Assembly (NCBI GenBank): GCA_009760885.1
Contig: CM019702.1
Location: 47,477,925 to 47,541,924 of the forward strand
Length of the DNA stretch: 64,000 nt
Direction: 5' to 3'
Source of the DNA: Achatina immaculata
Taxonomy: Eukaryota > Mollusca > Gastropoda > Stylommatophora > Achatinidae
Part shown: positions 53,501-62,904 of the stretch, one piece after another
How the letters are laid out: each line of letters begins with the position of its first letter
How positions within the stretch are numbered: position 1 is the stretch's first letter
Translations under genes and position numbers: made by a program
Notes under the pieces: model-generated
Told to the model about the DNA's origin: nothing
Seen by the model: the letters and a program-made list of their open reading frames with translations, nothing else
Databases searched by the model: none

Positions 53501-56500
53501 ATATACCTTTCCAGATTTTTCTGGTACCCATCTTTTTTACAGCCTAAGTGTAGAAAAAAATCCCCACTGCTCTGACTTGAACCCAGTACCACTACATTAG
53601 TGGAATGAGCAATCTTAGGTAATAACAGAACTATATTTTCTTAAAATCAATAACACCTAATAAAACAACATTCTTTAATGCATTATAATTATCTTTATTT
53701 CATTTTGCTTATTATGAGCTTGTAAAACAATGTCGTGTTATGAACACTAGGCTATATCCATTCTCTATGAGAAATAAAATGAGTTCTGAAGACAATCTAC
53801 AGAAACTTACAGCCTCAGGCAAAGATGGAGCTGCAGCCCCAACATGGATGGCATCAAATGGGGCCTCTTGTGGATAGCCTTGCCGACCATCTCCAACAAC
53901 AAGCACCAGCCTATCAGTCTCCATCAGGGTTCGAGTTACCAAATCTTTGGCAATGTTATTCTTGGATTCCTCAACAAGCTCTGGGATGTGATCAATACCG
54001 ATGGCTTTGCCTGTTTTGCCAACCTTAAAGAAAGGACATTCAAGTGTATGACATGCGCATGCTTCATTCTGCAATCAATTCACATAAGCTATAGGCTAGA
54101 ATTTGAAAAATAAAATTCAATGGACAAATCATTTTAACTCTGTGCTCCTTCCCTTCCCACAGAATCCACTGATTTAAGAAAGAAAATGACCCAAAAAAAC
54201 ATTGACTAGGTTGATGTTGTCTAGAAATTTGCATGGATCTTGCAAAAATGTATCTCTTCTATCAGACTTTGATGTCAATCTCTCTCATAAATGTGACAGT
54301 CTGTCTCAGGTTTTCAGTATTATCATACAGCTTCTCCTGTAAGGTCCTTTGCCTGAGTGGGTCACGTAGCTGGAAACTCTGGAGGACGTGACATGGAGTG
54401 TTTCTCCTTGCTACAGGCATGTAGGTCCGTTGGGCCAATTTTTGGTTTCTGGTATAGATGGTTTCTCAGCCTGCAATGTCCTGTTATTAGTCGTAAGATT
54501 ATCACTTGGCATTCTTGATACTTTAAGGTGTTCGTCATCTATTTCTGCTGTGGGGTGTTGTTTTGTCCATTTCTCTTTATATATGGCTTTTAGTCTCTTT
54601 TTTTTCCATATGTTGTTCCATGCCATGTTGTGATGTGTCCAATCACATGATGGAGGCAATCTAGCCCACTACAAGCATTAACATCTGTTGAAAATATATC
54701 ACACTGAGACTACTCAGGGTTAAGAATGCTTCATCACTGAACACAATGATAATAATCAACCATGATACAATGACCCAGCCTCATATAACACTTACCATGA
54801 GAGCCATGCATGCAGTGAGATATCCACTTCCAGATCCCACATCCAGAGCTTTGCTCCCTTCAACCAAGTGTTCTGCTAACAATTCTAGTGCATGAGCATG
54901 CTGAAAACATCACAAATATCATTTGCAGCTCTAAGTCCACAAATGTAAATAAATAGTCAGGTTTTGAGACTGATTCATTCATATGTATATGTATACATCA
55001 TTATATGCTACTTATCAAATGTATCTGAAGCATGCACTGAGACAGAAATAGGAAAATACCAAAAGAATCTGCAACACGGATAATCATACGATAGCATCAA
55101 GGAGCACAGATGATTATGAGATAGCACCACTGAATTCATGACCCCAAGGAACATTAATAATTTATTATATAGCACCATTGAATTAATGACCCAAGGAACA
55201 TAGATAATTATGAGATAGCACCACAGAATTCATTACCTCAAGGAGCATAGATAATTATTAGATAAAACCACAGAATTCATGACCTCAGGGAACACTGATA
55301 ATTTATTATACAGCATCACTGAATTCATTACCTCAAGGAAGATAGATAATTTATGAGATAGCACCATTGAATCCACAATCCCAAGGAGCACAGATAGTCA
55401 TCAAATAGTAACACTGAATTCATGACCCCAAGGAGAACAGATAGTCATCAGATAGTAAAACTGAATTCATGACCCCAAGGAGAACAGATAGTCATCAGAT
55501 AATAACACTGAATTCATGAACCCAAGGAGCACAGACAGTCATCAGATAGTAACACTGAATCCATGACCCTAAGAAAAATATCATGTTAAAGAAGTTTACC
55601 AACAAAGCCCCTGTAAGTCCACTACACATGCAAGTTTGCAGCTAGGAATCTCGCAATCAAAAGTATGGCGAATTCTCCATGTAGTGGACTTGCAGGGGCT
55701 TCACTTGTAAGCTTCTCTAACATGATTCACAGTTTCTTCTCTTGGTCCCAGACGTCCCTACCGAGAAGTTGTGCACAGAAAAGATTTCATCCTCATATTT
55801 CGCATACCACTTCTTGATACTGTTGAAAACAGGTGCTGCCTTCTGGAATTCCACCAGAAACTGTCGCTGCAGTCACAATGGACAAGGTTCTTGCATTTCC
55901 AAAACACAAAATGACTGCTCATGTTTACTGAATGCCATATGTGCTACTGCTCACATTAACTGAATGCCATAATTGCAACTGCTGCCTCCTAGTGGCAAAC
56001 CAGAGGAGCTCTGCGTGTGGGCTTTATATAAAAAAAAAAACTTGATGAGTTTCTCTCTCTCTAGGTACAAGTATTATCATGATCTGTTACGCAGTTTCTT
56101 TGTTCTGAAGTTTTGAAATGTTTCATGGACTTATGAATAACCCTGTACAGATAATCATGAAATAGCATCACTGAATTCATGATCCCTAAAGATACAGATA
56201 ATCATGAGATAGCACCACTGAATTCATTATCCTATGAAGCACAGATAATCATGAGACAGCATTGCCGAATTCATGGCCCCAAGGAACAGAAATAATGAGA
56301 AAGAACCACTGAACTTATGACCCAAGGAACATAAATAATCATGAGACAGCACCACCGAATTCATGACCCCAAGGAACAGAAATAATTATGAGAAAGCACC
56401 ACTGTATTTATGACCCAAGGAACATAAATAATCATGAGACAGCACCACTGAATTCATGACCCCAAGGAACATAAATAATCAGGAGACAGCATCACTGAAT

Positions 56501-59383
56501 TCATGACCCCAAGGAACAGAAATAATTATGAGAAAGCACCACTGTATTTATGACCCAAGGAACATAAATAATCATGAGACAGCACCACTGAATTCATGAC
56601 CCCAAAGAACAGAAATAATTATGAGAAAGCACCACTGTATTTATGACCCAAGGAACATAAATAATCATGAGACAGCACCACTGAATTTATGACCCCAAGG
56701 AACATAAATAATCATGAGACAGTACCACTGAATTCATGACCCCACTTCCTACTTAACAAGAGCTGGTATCAAGTGCATGCAAAACAATGTACAAAAATCA
56801 GGCAACTATCGTTATAATATATCCTCTCTACTTCCAAACTCAGCTCCAGAAAGACTCCAATGCAATTAAGTATGACGATGCTTAATTTATGAAATAATGA
56901 AACATCAACTGATACAACAAAAATGAATAAAGCATTGGCTTTAATATTACAGCAGAAATATAGAAATAACACATATACACTATGAATTATAAATGAATGA
57001 GAAGAAAATACATGTTTTTTGGGCGTCTGAGAGGCAAAGTGGTTAGTGCACTAGTCTTCATGGCGAAGGGCAGGGGCTTGAATCCAGCCAGGTGTCCCCC
57101 CCAGGACACCCAGCTGTAGAAATGGGTGCCTGACTTCTTCTAGACCTGGGGAAGGAAAGGCAGCCAGATGTGATGCTAACAACATCACTCTCTAGTGTGC
57201 TGGCAGGTCAAGGAAAATATGGGCACTAGCACCACATCCCTATGTGCCTCTAAGGCATGACAGGGTTACCTTTACCTCTACATGTATCTCACACGATAAA
57301 AATGTTCATAAGCATATATTTACATATATATGTTAAAATTCCATAACAAAAGCTTATAAACATGATGAAAATTTAACCAGCCAATCCACAATATGGATAA
57401 TGTGTTCAGTTTTCTTTTAAGTATCACCTCACTCACCATATGTGGAGCACTAATTGTAACAGCATATCCAATACTCTGGGGTGAATCTGCATAAGCATTT
57501 GCCTTGACAAAGTGTGCTCTGTCCACCTTCCTCATTGCAGCCATGACTCTTTCATTTTTGATGATCCCATTTCCTGGAATTTACCGAAACACAAATGAGA
57601 GTGAGGAGAAAATATTTCAAGGATACGCAGGGAAAAATTAAACACCGAAACTCAAAAATTTATGATCCTGTCACGCTGCAAAAAAAAAAAAGAAGAAGAA
57701 AGCAGAATATTGGGAACAAATAAACTTCATCTTCATAGAGAACAGAAATAGGAAAACATCAAAGTTAGGCTCGGTGTGTGCTGCAAAACTGTGTTTTGTG
57801 ATATTTAAACAATTATGAAAGCAGCCAAGTACTTCACTATGACATCTGGCCTGTAAGAAAACAACTGGGTCACAAATTCCTTGAATATGTTTCTTTTTCA
57901 AACAGATGTATAATAATTCCTGAATTAAGCCCGAATTCAAGACAGACATCTTCAATGCTTCATAATCAAAGACTCTATCCCTTTATTATGAAGGGGAGAA
58001 TGTTAGATGGACCTGTGTGCCCAATTCTTCACCAGTGACTACATTAGGATTTGTTAAAACTAGTACAAGTCTTCCACCTTGCATGAAGTACTTTCTGAAA
58101 TCTAATCTAATATAATCTAAGTGCCATGCCACATGCCGTAGGCGATCATTTCTCTCCACAATTCTCTGTCTTGATTATGAGATCTGCTGGTGACTTTCTT
58201 CCTAGCCACACTGACAGCCCATCCATTAACTTCTCTCTCTGTCTTCCTCTGTCTCTTCCTCCCTCAACTTTCTGAAATACCAGTTTTTAATACAATATTC
58301 AGTACAGTAATTTAAAAAAAATTTTTTTTTTAATTTAAAATTAAAAACATTTTACACATGTGAAATTATATTCTTACCTTATTCCACTTAGATTTAATTT
58401 TGACAAAATGCTCATATGCTGAACCAAAGTCAAAACTGGCCAATTCTCCTCCATGCTAAGCATCATCAGCCTACTGGCCCAATTATCCTCCAACTGATTT
58501 TACTGGTTGCCTTTTACTAAGTTTTTGGTAACACAGACTGACAACCTCCCTGTGGCAGCAAAGCTAAGAACTCTTGGCAACTGTTGATAACACAGACTGA
58601 CAACCTCCCTGTGGCAGCAAAGCTAAGAACTCTTGGCAACTGTTGATAACACAGACTGATAACCTCCCTGTGGCAGCAAAGCTAAGAACTCTTGGCAACT
58701 GTTGATAACACAGACTGACAACCTCCCTGTGGCAGCAAAGCTAAGAACTCTTGGCAACTGTTGATAACACAGACTGATAACCTCCCTGTGGCAGCAAAGC
58801 TAAGAACTCTTGGCAACTGTTGCAATAGTGAACAACTTAACCAGCTTTCACAGATGCACAAACATTACAAATCTTTTGCTGCACATACTGAGTTACCAGG
58901 CATGTATTTTCAACAAACTTCCTACCAAATGGCATTCTCTGTTACATTATGCCATGGCCTCTCTCTTTTGCTATTCTTCCAGATTATTCAGCATCCCTTT
59001 ACTATAGCAATCCTCTCCTACATAAATTTGCTTGTAGTTATAAATAGACATACAAATTAAAGGTATGTCTTCTTCAATGATTTATTATAATTATCATTCA
59101 TGCTGACATTTTTTTATACATTTTCATTTAATGTTCTACTTGTCCATGAGTGTATGAACAGTTTTCTGAGTAACCATCACTCCAGTAACACTATGCTTAT
59201 TAACATCTGACTTTCATCCTTCATTAATTACAGCTCACAGAACCAAAAAGACACAAAGAAACCATAACAATAACCAACAAACTTTTCTTCTGGGCATACA
59301 AAAATCATAATAAACAAACTCTTCTTACTGGCCAGGTTCTCAACAAGATTAGTGTTGCTGCTTCCACTTGATCTCCAAGCCAT
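47429..59383 (-). CDS. PCMT1: Protein-L-isoaspartate O-methyltransferase, six exons, complete
   Basis: Exons on the minus strand: 59329-59383, 57437-57573, 54796-54900, 53811-54023, 49614-49691, 47429-47530. They sum to 690 bp, 229 residues plus stop, close to the 227-228 of vertebrate PCMT1. The enzyme transfers a methyl group from S-adenosylmethionine to abnormal L-isoaspartyl residues, starting their repair; it is cytosolic and nuclear and acts alone. Visible motifs: [17 protein letters not shown] start; [18 protein letters not shown] (47-64); SAM-binding [13 protein letters not shown] (82-94); [11 protein letters not shown] (108-118); [20 protein letters not shown] (141-160); [14 protein letters not shown]-terminal [18 protein letters not shown]. 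Every exon border has GT-AG sites with matching phase (first intron phase 1, the rest phase 0). No disrupting change was seen. Upstream untranslated exons were not defined. Confidence 0.97.
47625..47965 (+). pseudogene. 18S rRNA 5'-end fragment in the last PCMT1 intron
   Basis: From about 47753 to 47960 the sequence follows the 5' end of eukaryotic 18S rRNA: CTCAAAGATTAAGCCATG, TCACACTGTCTCATGGTGAA, CATTAAATCAGTCGAGGTTC, GATGACACGATCCTACTTGG, AATTCTAGAGCTAATATATG and CGCTTTTATTAGTTCAAAAC. About 14 bases near the start (the CCAGTAGTCATATG region) are missing, and there are point changes typical of decay. The 130 bp before it might be external transcribed spacer; that is unproven. It is in plus orientation, antisense to PCMT1, and joins directly to a truncated family R copy. 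Confidence 0.88.
47962..48892 (+). repeat. Composite retroposon family R, copy 3 (5'-truncated, fused to 18S fragment)
   Basis: Begins inside the family's sequence (GCAAGATTCTTTGGCAGCCG, then TCCTCCCGGCCAATGAAGAA) and runs to the common 3' end CAGGGCGATTTTGATGGTAG followed by GAAGAAGAA and a T-run. It contains the GCCTAAACCG and AAAGTCCAAC subrepeats. Confidence 0.75.
48893..49613. other. PCMT1 intron 5, upstream portion
   Basis: AT-rich intron without further recognised repeats. Confidence 0.5.
49614..49691 (-). CDS. PCMT1: PCMT1 exon 5
   Basis: Acceptor TTTGAAAACAG, then [20 protein letters not shown] and SQSLVQ; donor CAG|GTGAGC. The LKPGGRLxxPVGP block is the conserved strand and loop late in the methyltransferase fold. 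78 bp, phase 0-0. Confidence 0.96.
49695..50655. other. PCMT1 intron 4, no gene recognised
   Basis: A loose tandem of about 65 bp near 50240-50410 (CATACATAAAAACTGTTT with GGCTGAAACATA variants) is the only structure seen. Confidence 0.4.
50680..50940. repeat. Roughly 55-65 bp tandem repeat, about five units
   Basis: Core GATAAGGTCCTTAATGTGAC, AACAAAGATGTGAATTTTTC, AGGTAAACCTCTA, with length variants. Confidence 0.92.
51036..51545 (-). mobile_element. Non-LTR retrotransposon family F, copy F1
   Basis: On the minus strand: [20 protein letters not shown], then [14 protein letters not shown] and [29 protein letters not shown] and KYFGHIxRH are RTE-like C-terminal blocks. The (ATG)n-type tail is seen reversed as ATTATCATCATCA near 51041. 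Stops and frameshifts are present. Confidence 0.75.
51588..53005 (+). repeat. Composite retroposon family R, copy 4 (near full length)
   Basis: Starts GGTTCTAAGGACTATTATTG and ends GTAAATTCAGTAGGATCACG, GGGCGGTCTTGGAGGTAGAA, then GAAGAAGAAGAAG. It contains the three 107-bp and three 90-bp subrepeats and is about 1.4 kb. It lies antisense in PCMT1 intron 4. Together with copy 2 it defines both ends of the family. Confidence 0.78.
53010..53805. other. PCMT1 intron 4, no gene recognised
   Basis: Intron sequence next to exon 4 with no supported features. Confidence 0.45.
53811..54023 (-). CDS. PCMT1: PCMT1 exon 4 (SAM-binding and catalytic core)
   Basis: Reads [60 protein letters not shown] and [11 protein letters not shown]. 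The acidic D in GID and the GDGR box contact SAM in this family. 213 bp, phase 0-0, donor GCT|GTAAGT. Confidence 0.97.
54380..54665 (-). repeat. Possible retroelement fragment in PCMT1 intron 3
   Basis: The minus strand keeps an 82-residue frame with [20 protein letters not shown] and a [20 protein letters not shown] segment. It has no clear domain, and I saw no second copy in the window. It may be the tail of an old element. Confidence 0.3.
54796..54900 (-). CDS. PCMT1: PCMT1 exon 3
   Basis: Reads [20 protein letters not shown] and [21 protein letters not shown] is the glycine-rich SAM loop (motif I). 105 bp, phase 0-0; acceptor TTTTCAG, donor ATG|GTAAGT. Confidence 0.97.
55060..56755. repeat. 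Roughly 47-bp minisatellite, degenerate, interrupted in the middle
   Basis: About 25 units on the theme AATTCATGACCCCAAGGAAC, ATAAATAATCATGAGACAGC, ACCACTG. The left block (55060-55575) has TAGTCATCAGATAGTAACAC-type variants, and the right block (56150-56750) is more regular. The part 55578-56150 is an insertion of other sequence. Confidence 0.92.
55578..56150. mobile_element. Insertion in the minisatellite: probable decayed DNA transposon with a fold-back
   Basis: Arms at 55579-55630 and 55678-55726 are near-perfect inverted repeats (CCCCTGTAAGTCCACTACAC / TAGTGGACTTGCAGGGG) around a 47-bp loop. Further on, the minus strand 55960-55735 weakly reads [20 protein letters not shown], perhaps a transposase helix-turn-helix. 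The right end TTATGAATAACCCTGTACAG resembles a DNA-transposon terminus. The exact type is uncertain. Confidence 0.5.
57010..57290 (+). repeat. tRNA-derived SINE (family V)
   Basis: GGCAAAGTGGTTAGTGCACT carries an A box and GGGGCTTGAATCCAGCCAGG a B-box-like motif, as in a tRNA gene. The body reads GACACCCAGCTGTAGAAATG, GGTGCCTGACTTC and CAGATGTGATGCTAACAACA, with end GACAGGGTTACCTTTACCTC. About 270 bp; no intact tRNA fold. Confidence 0.7.
57437..57573 (-). CDS. PCMT1: PCMT1 exon 2
   Basis: With the A carried over from exon 1 it reads [40 protein letters not shown] and ISAPHM. The SPQSIG and SAPHM blocks form part of the substrate-binding site. Acceptor AATTCCAG, donor ATG|GTGAGT. 137 bp. Confidence 0.97.
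57580..58525. other. PCMT1 intron 1, no gene recognised
   Basis: AT-rich intron. CATCTTTTTTGTGTGCTGCA-type features seen near 57780 are not assigned. Confidence 0.4.
58533..58825. repeat. 59-bp tandem repeat, five units
   Basis: Unit: AACCTCCCTGTGGCAGCAAA, GCTAAGAACTCTTGGCAACT, GTTGATAACACAGACTGAC. Units are nearly identical (GACAAC/GATAAC variants), so the array is young. Confidence 0.95.
58826..59328. other. PCMT1 intron 1, part next to exon 1
   Basis: No repeat or exon recognised. Confidence 0.4.
59329..59383 (-). CDS. PCMT1: PCMT1 exon 1 (start codon)
   Basis: ATG at 59383-59381 reads [18 protein letters not shown] plus one base; donor GCCA|GTAAGA. MAW at the start is the family's typical beginning, which fixes the start codon. 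A frame open further upstream (MSWKLNIKRSL...) is not family-like, so that start is rejected. Confidence 0.95.
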
Positions 59384-59612
59384 GATAAAAGTTCTTGGGA
59401 ATATACACAAAAGAAATGTCAAGTTCCTCAGTTTTAGGCTACGTTTTATGTTCAACTTCCAACTCATAGAAGGATGTTACCATATTATATGCTCAGCCAC
59501 AAGAACAATGAAGGTAAGGAAATATGTCTGAAAATGATACAAATTATGGTGTACATTTATATTATATATATTTATATTATATACATTTATATTATATACA
59601 TTTACATTATAT

Positions 59613-59925
59613 ATTCATTCATTTGCATGTCCCTTGCAGAACTTTGCTGCCAAAACAGCACTCCTGTAGGCCTCTTGGTTGTGAGCAAGATGGTCTGCTG
59701 CTGCTGCATCCATTTGCAGATCGTCAACGATGTCTTGCAGCCATCTTCGTTTTGGTCTTCCTCTATTTCTTTTTCCCATTATGTATCCTTCCAATACGGT
59801 CTTCTCTAAATTATCATGACATTTTAATGTGTCCAAAATATTTAACTTTTCTCTCTTTAATCCTCTTTACTAGCCAGCCTTCTTCAATATTAAGCTCTTG
59901 TAGTATAGATATATTTGTTCTTTAT
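59613..59925 (-). mobile_element. RTE-like family A, copy A9
   Basis: Tail CATTCATTTGCATGTCCC on plus; minus frame RNRGRPKRRWLQDIVDDLQM. It starts 230 bp upstream of the PCMT1 start codon, between it and any distant promoter. Its left flank is a TATATTTATATTA tandem at 59553-59612. Confidence 0.85.
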
Positions 59926-59959
59926 ATTATATATAACACCCATAAAAAAACTGATGGGA

Positions 59960-60962
59960 GTCAGTCAGCCATTTGCATGTCCGCTGTGGAACTTGGCCTC
60001 CCTAATAACTCTCCTGTAGGCCTCTCGGATGTAAGCAAGATGCACTGCTGCTGATGCATCTATTTGTAGATCATCAATGTCTTGCAGCCATCTTCCTCTC
60101 TTTTTCCCATTATGTGAGGGTGAAGACGGCTGTCTGATGAGCCAATCAGCGACCCATAGCTGATATGCTAGCGCCAGGGTTAGCGAACCACAGCTGACCA
60201 AGACCCTGTCCCACCTCTCCCTAGGAAAAGGCCTAGCCTGGCTAACAGGGCAGGGATCATCATAGTCCCCATGGTGGTGGAGTCTGCCACAGAAGCATGC
60301 ACACCCCTGCTTTTTAGCTGTACTCTGGGACTGAAAAAAGTAGATGCCATAATCCACTCCCACGGCGATACAATGCTGTTCCTCAACACCTCTACAGCAT
60401 CGACTGCAAAAGAACACCAGATCACAGTTACAGGGAGTTTCTACAAGTACATGTTTTCCCATTATCTACCCTTCCAAGACTGTCTTCTCTAAATTCTCAT
60501 GTTTAATGTGTCCAAAATATTTAAGTTTTCTCTGTTTAATCTTCTTTACTAGCCAACCTTCTTCAATATTAAATTCTTGTATTAAGGATACATTTGTTCT
60601 TTTCTGTGTCCATGATATTTGAAGAACTCTTCTGTAGCATTTACATTCAAAGGCATTTATTTGTTTCTCACCTGTTCTGTTACATGTCCAGGTCTCACAG
60701 GCATATGTTGATATGGGAAAGATGCATGTCCTTAAAAATCTTATTTTTGTAGTTCTGTCTGTTCCTCTCCACAGCTTCTTTAGTTGTTTTACTTTTTGAA
60801 GAGTGATAGATGTCCTCCTTTTAATTTTCCTCACTGTATCTCCATTATTAGTTAGCAATGATCCAAGATATTCAAAGCTCTCCACCTCTTCTAATTTTTC
60901 CTCATTGATATATATTTCAGCTGCTTTATTTGTTTTGTCAGTTGTCATCAAATTAGTTTTCT
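59960..60962 (-). mobile_element. RTE-like family A, copy A10, split by a SINE-like element
   Basis: Two parts, 59960-60115 and 60454-60962, are one element with family S inserted between them. The minus strand of the second part reads LMTTDKTNKAAEIYINEEKL, EEVESFEYLGSLLTNNGDTV, FPISTYACETWTCNRT and RTNVSLIQEFNIEEGWLVKK. The frame is mostly open over 160 codons. Confidence 0.88.
60116..60453 (-). repeat. SINE-like family S, full copy with target duplication
   Basis: 338 bp inserted in copy A10, flanked by a 14-bp direct repeat TTTTCCCATTATGT / TTTTCCCATTATCT at 60102-60115 and 60454-60467. The insertion fixes the exact ends of the family: it runs from ATGTACTTGTAGAAACTCCC to TGTCTTCACCCTC in its own sense. 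Confidence 0.85.
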
Positions 60963-61057
60963 TTACTGATGGGAGAGGAAATGGAAATATATATATTTTT
61001 TTACTTAAATTAGCTTTCCAATTGCAATTTTACCATTCCATGTGAACAGAACAAGAT

Positions 61058-61370
61058 TGCCAAGATGATTGTGCCTAGAGTGATTGCACAATTGTCAGGG
61101 CCAGTAAACAATAGTGGGTCAAGACCCTGTTCTGATGCCCCATAGTAAAAGGCTCAGCCTGACCAATGTGGCAGGGACTGATATGGTCTCTATGGCAATG
61201 CAGCCTGCTGAGAAGCACTGCATTTTTTTTTTCATTCTTTAGTTTCACTCCCTATCTTTAAGGTAGCTGCCATTATCTCACTCCATAACTGACACAATAT
61301 TTGTGCCTTACTACCTCTATTACACTGGCTTCAAAGAATATCCTGTGTGCAGTTCCTGGAAGACATAACA
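61058..61370 (-). repeat. SINE-like family S, diverged copy
   Basis: GTCAAGACCCTGTTCTGATG, TAAAAGGCTCAGCCTGACCA and GCAGGGACTGATATGGTCTC align with the 60116-60453 copy at moderate identity. Confidence 0.65.
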
Positions 61371-61379
61371 AAAACAAGA

Positions 61380-61715
61380 ACAATAATCTAGAAAAAAAAA
61401 TACTCTGTACAAATGATTAATGGTATTTTTCAATTTATACGACTGTCCTGAAGCAGGTAGGTAGATGTTAGTTTTGGATTTTGCTATGCATTTTTTTGTG
61501 GTAAACAGCTCCTACCAGAGCTGATACTACCAATGTTTGATACATTTATTGTATTTATCTTCAATCCATTTCTCAGTTAATGTTACAGCCAAACAGTTTA
61601 ATTTTTATTTTCAAATCAAAGCTAATGAATTACAGTTCACATGAGAGCTACTGTAAATACAAATATAACTTTCAAAATGATTAACACAATGTTCAGATTC
61701 AATATGGATCTCACA
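61380..61715. other. No gene recognised
   Basis: AT-rich sequence upstream of PCMT1. Confidence 0.4.
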
Positions 61716-61719
61716 ACGG

Positions 61720-62450
61720 TCTTAAAACTTTGGTCCCCAATAAATAAGCATAGGTTTTAAGATTTTTGGATAATTATGAGGCACGCACAATGAATTGCTA
61801 ACGACGAGATTCACAGAGTCTACCTATCTTGTCATCTAGATGGTAGAGCATAAGAAAATGAACGCAGATTTACAGTATCTCCAAATGAATGACGACGGGG
61901 TCTCCATTAGAAATCTTGTGTACTAAATCTGTTGCAGCATGTAGCTCCGCAAAAGGCATTTTCTAGCGCAGTTTTACTGGTGGGGAATATTAATACTTAT
62001 TTACTGCTATTTAGAAAAGAGATGCAGCATTACCTAATCGGCGCTTCAGTTGCCCGCGATCTAACACGATTAGAACTATCGGTCCAACAACTACGTCAAT
62101 TGACTTCGGAATTTGTTGATCGGCAAGGCCAAGGCCATAGTATAATCATAAACCTAATGTTAATCGTTTGGTGATTAAATACTGGAAGCAGAAACCTGTG
62201 CTGTTTTTAAAATTTACATGATATTTATAGAAATGAATTAGGAAAAAGTAAGATTCGACAACCAAATTCTGAAAATGTCCACAGAAATACCTGAAACGCA
62301 ATTGATATGTTTCTCAAACTTCGGAGCAGACGTTTACAGACATTTTTGAAAGGGTCATTTGCTATGGTTTACTTCCGGTGCAATCGACAAGGGAAGTAAA
62401 GACATACTGGACCAAAAGTTATCATCATCATCATGTGCATTCTGATTGAT
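61720..62450. promoter_or_regulatory. CpG-retaining, repeat-free stretch; candidate promoter or unrecognised exon
   Basis: In contrast to its CpG-poor surroundings, it holds many CpG sites (for example TAATCGGCGCTTCAGTTGCC, AACTACGTCAATTGACTTCG) and no repeat. ACTTCCGG at 62371-62378 is an ETS-type site common in housekeeping promoters. A plus-strand frame, 61932-62174 (LIGASVARDLTRLELSVQQL), is open but has no recognised domain. It could hold a distant PCMT1 5' exon on minus, a divergent gene's start on plus, or neither. Confidence 0.35.
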
Positions 62451-62596
62451 GAAAGCTATTATTTTTTTTCCATTTTGTTCGGTATTTGGTGAAAACTATT
62501 AAATATGATCCGTTTTCTTATCCAGTTCCATCTTGTTATTCTTTTCTTTGCTTTTTTTCTTACTTTCTGTCTTGAATTTTCAACTGGAGGTGTCAA

Positions 62597-62800
62597 GTGT
62601 CTGCTGAACGTCAGGAACCTATCCCACTGTATAAGATTTTTGTGAAAAAGAAGCAGATTGCAAGTGGAGAGAAAAAGGATGTTAAAGGAAGAAATCCACA
62701 ACGTTATTCACATCAAAATTTGATTAAAGTGGACTTATTTTCAGCATTCTGCAGAAGACTCAAGTCGTCAGATCATGAAAGAAATGTGTGTGTGGGTTTT
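62597..62800 (+). other. Unassigned open frame
   Basis: Reads EPIPLYKIFVKKKQIASGEK and KDVKGRNPQRYSHQNLIKVD. The composition is exon-like, with basic and polar residues, but no family was recognised and no convincing donor was seen before the GTGTGTGT tract. It might be an exon of a gene to the right, or chance. Confidence 0.25.
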
Positions 62801-62904
62801 TTTTTTATATATAAGACAATATATGGGATGGGGGAAGAGAAGGAGGATGGGGAGAATAATAGCAACATATTACTATTTTTCATAACCTTTATTGATGTTG
62901 TCCG

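Noticed and set aside
59384..59467. Upstream in-frame Met for PCMT1 (MSWKLNIKRSL...)
   Set aside because: The family start is MAW at 59383; the extension has no family similarity and is more likely 5' UTR.
61932..62174. 80-codon frame as the first exon of NUP43
   Set aside because: The sequence does not resemble NUP43 as I know it, and no donor with good context follows.
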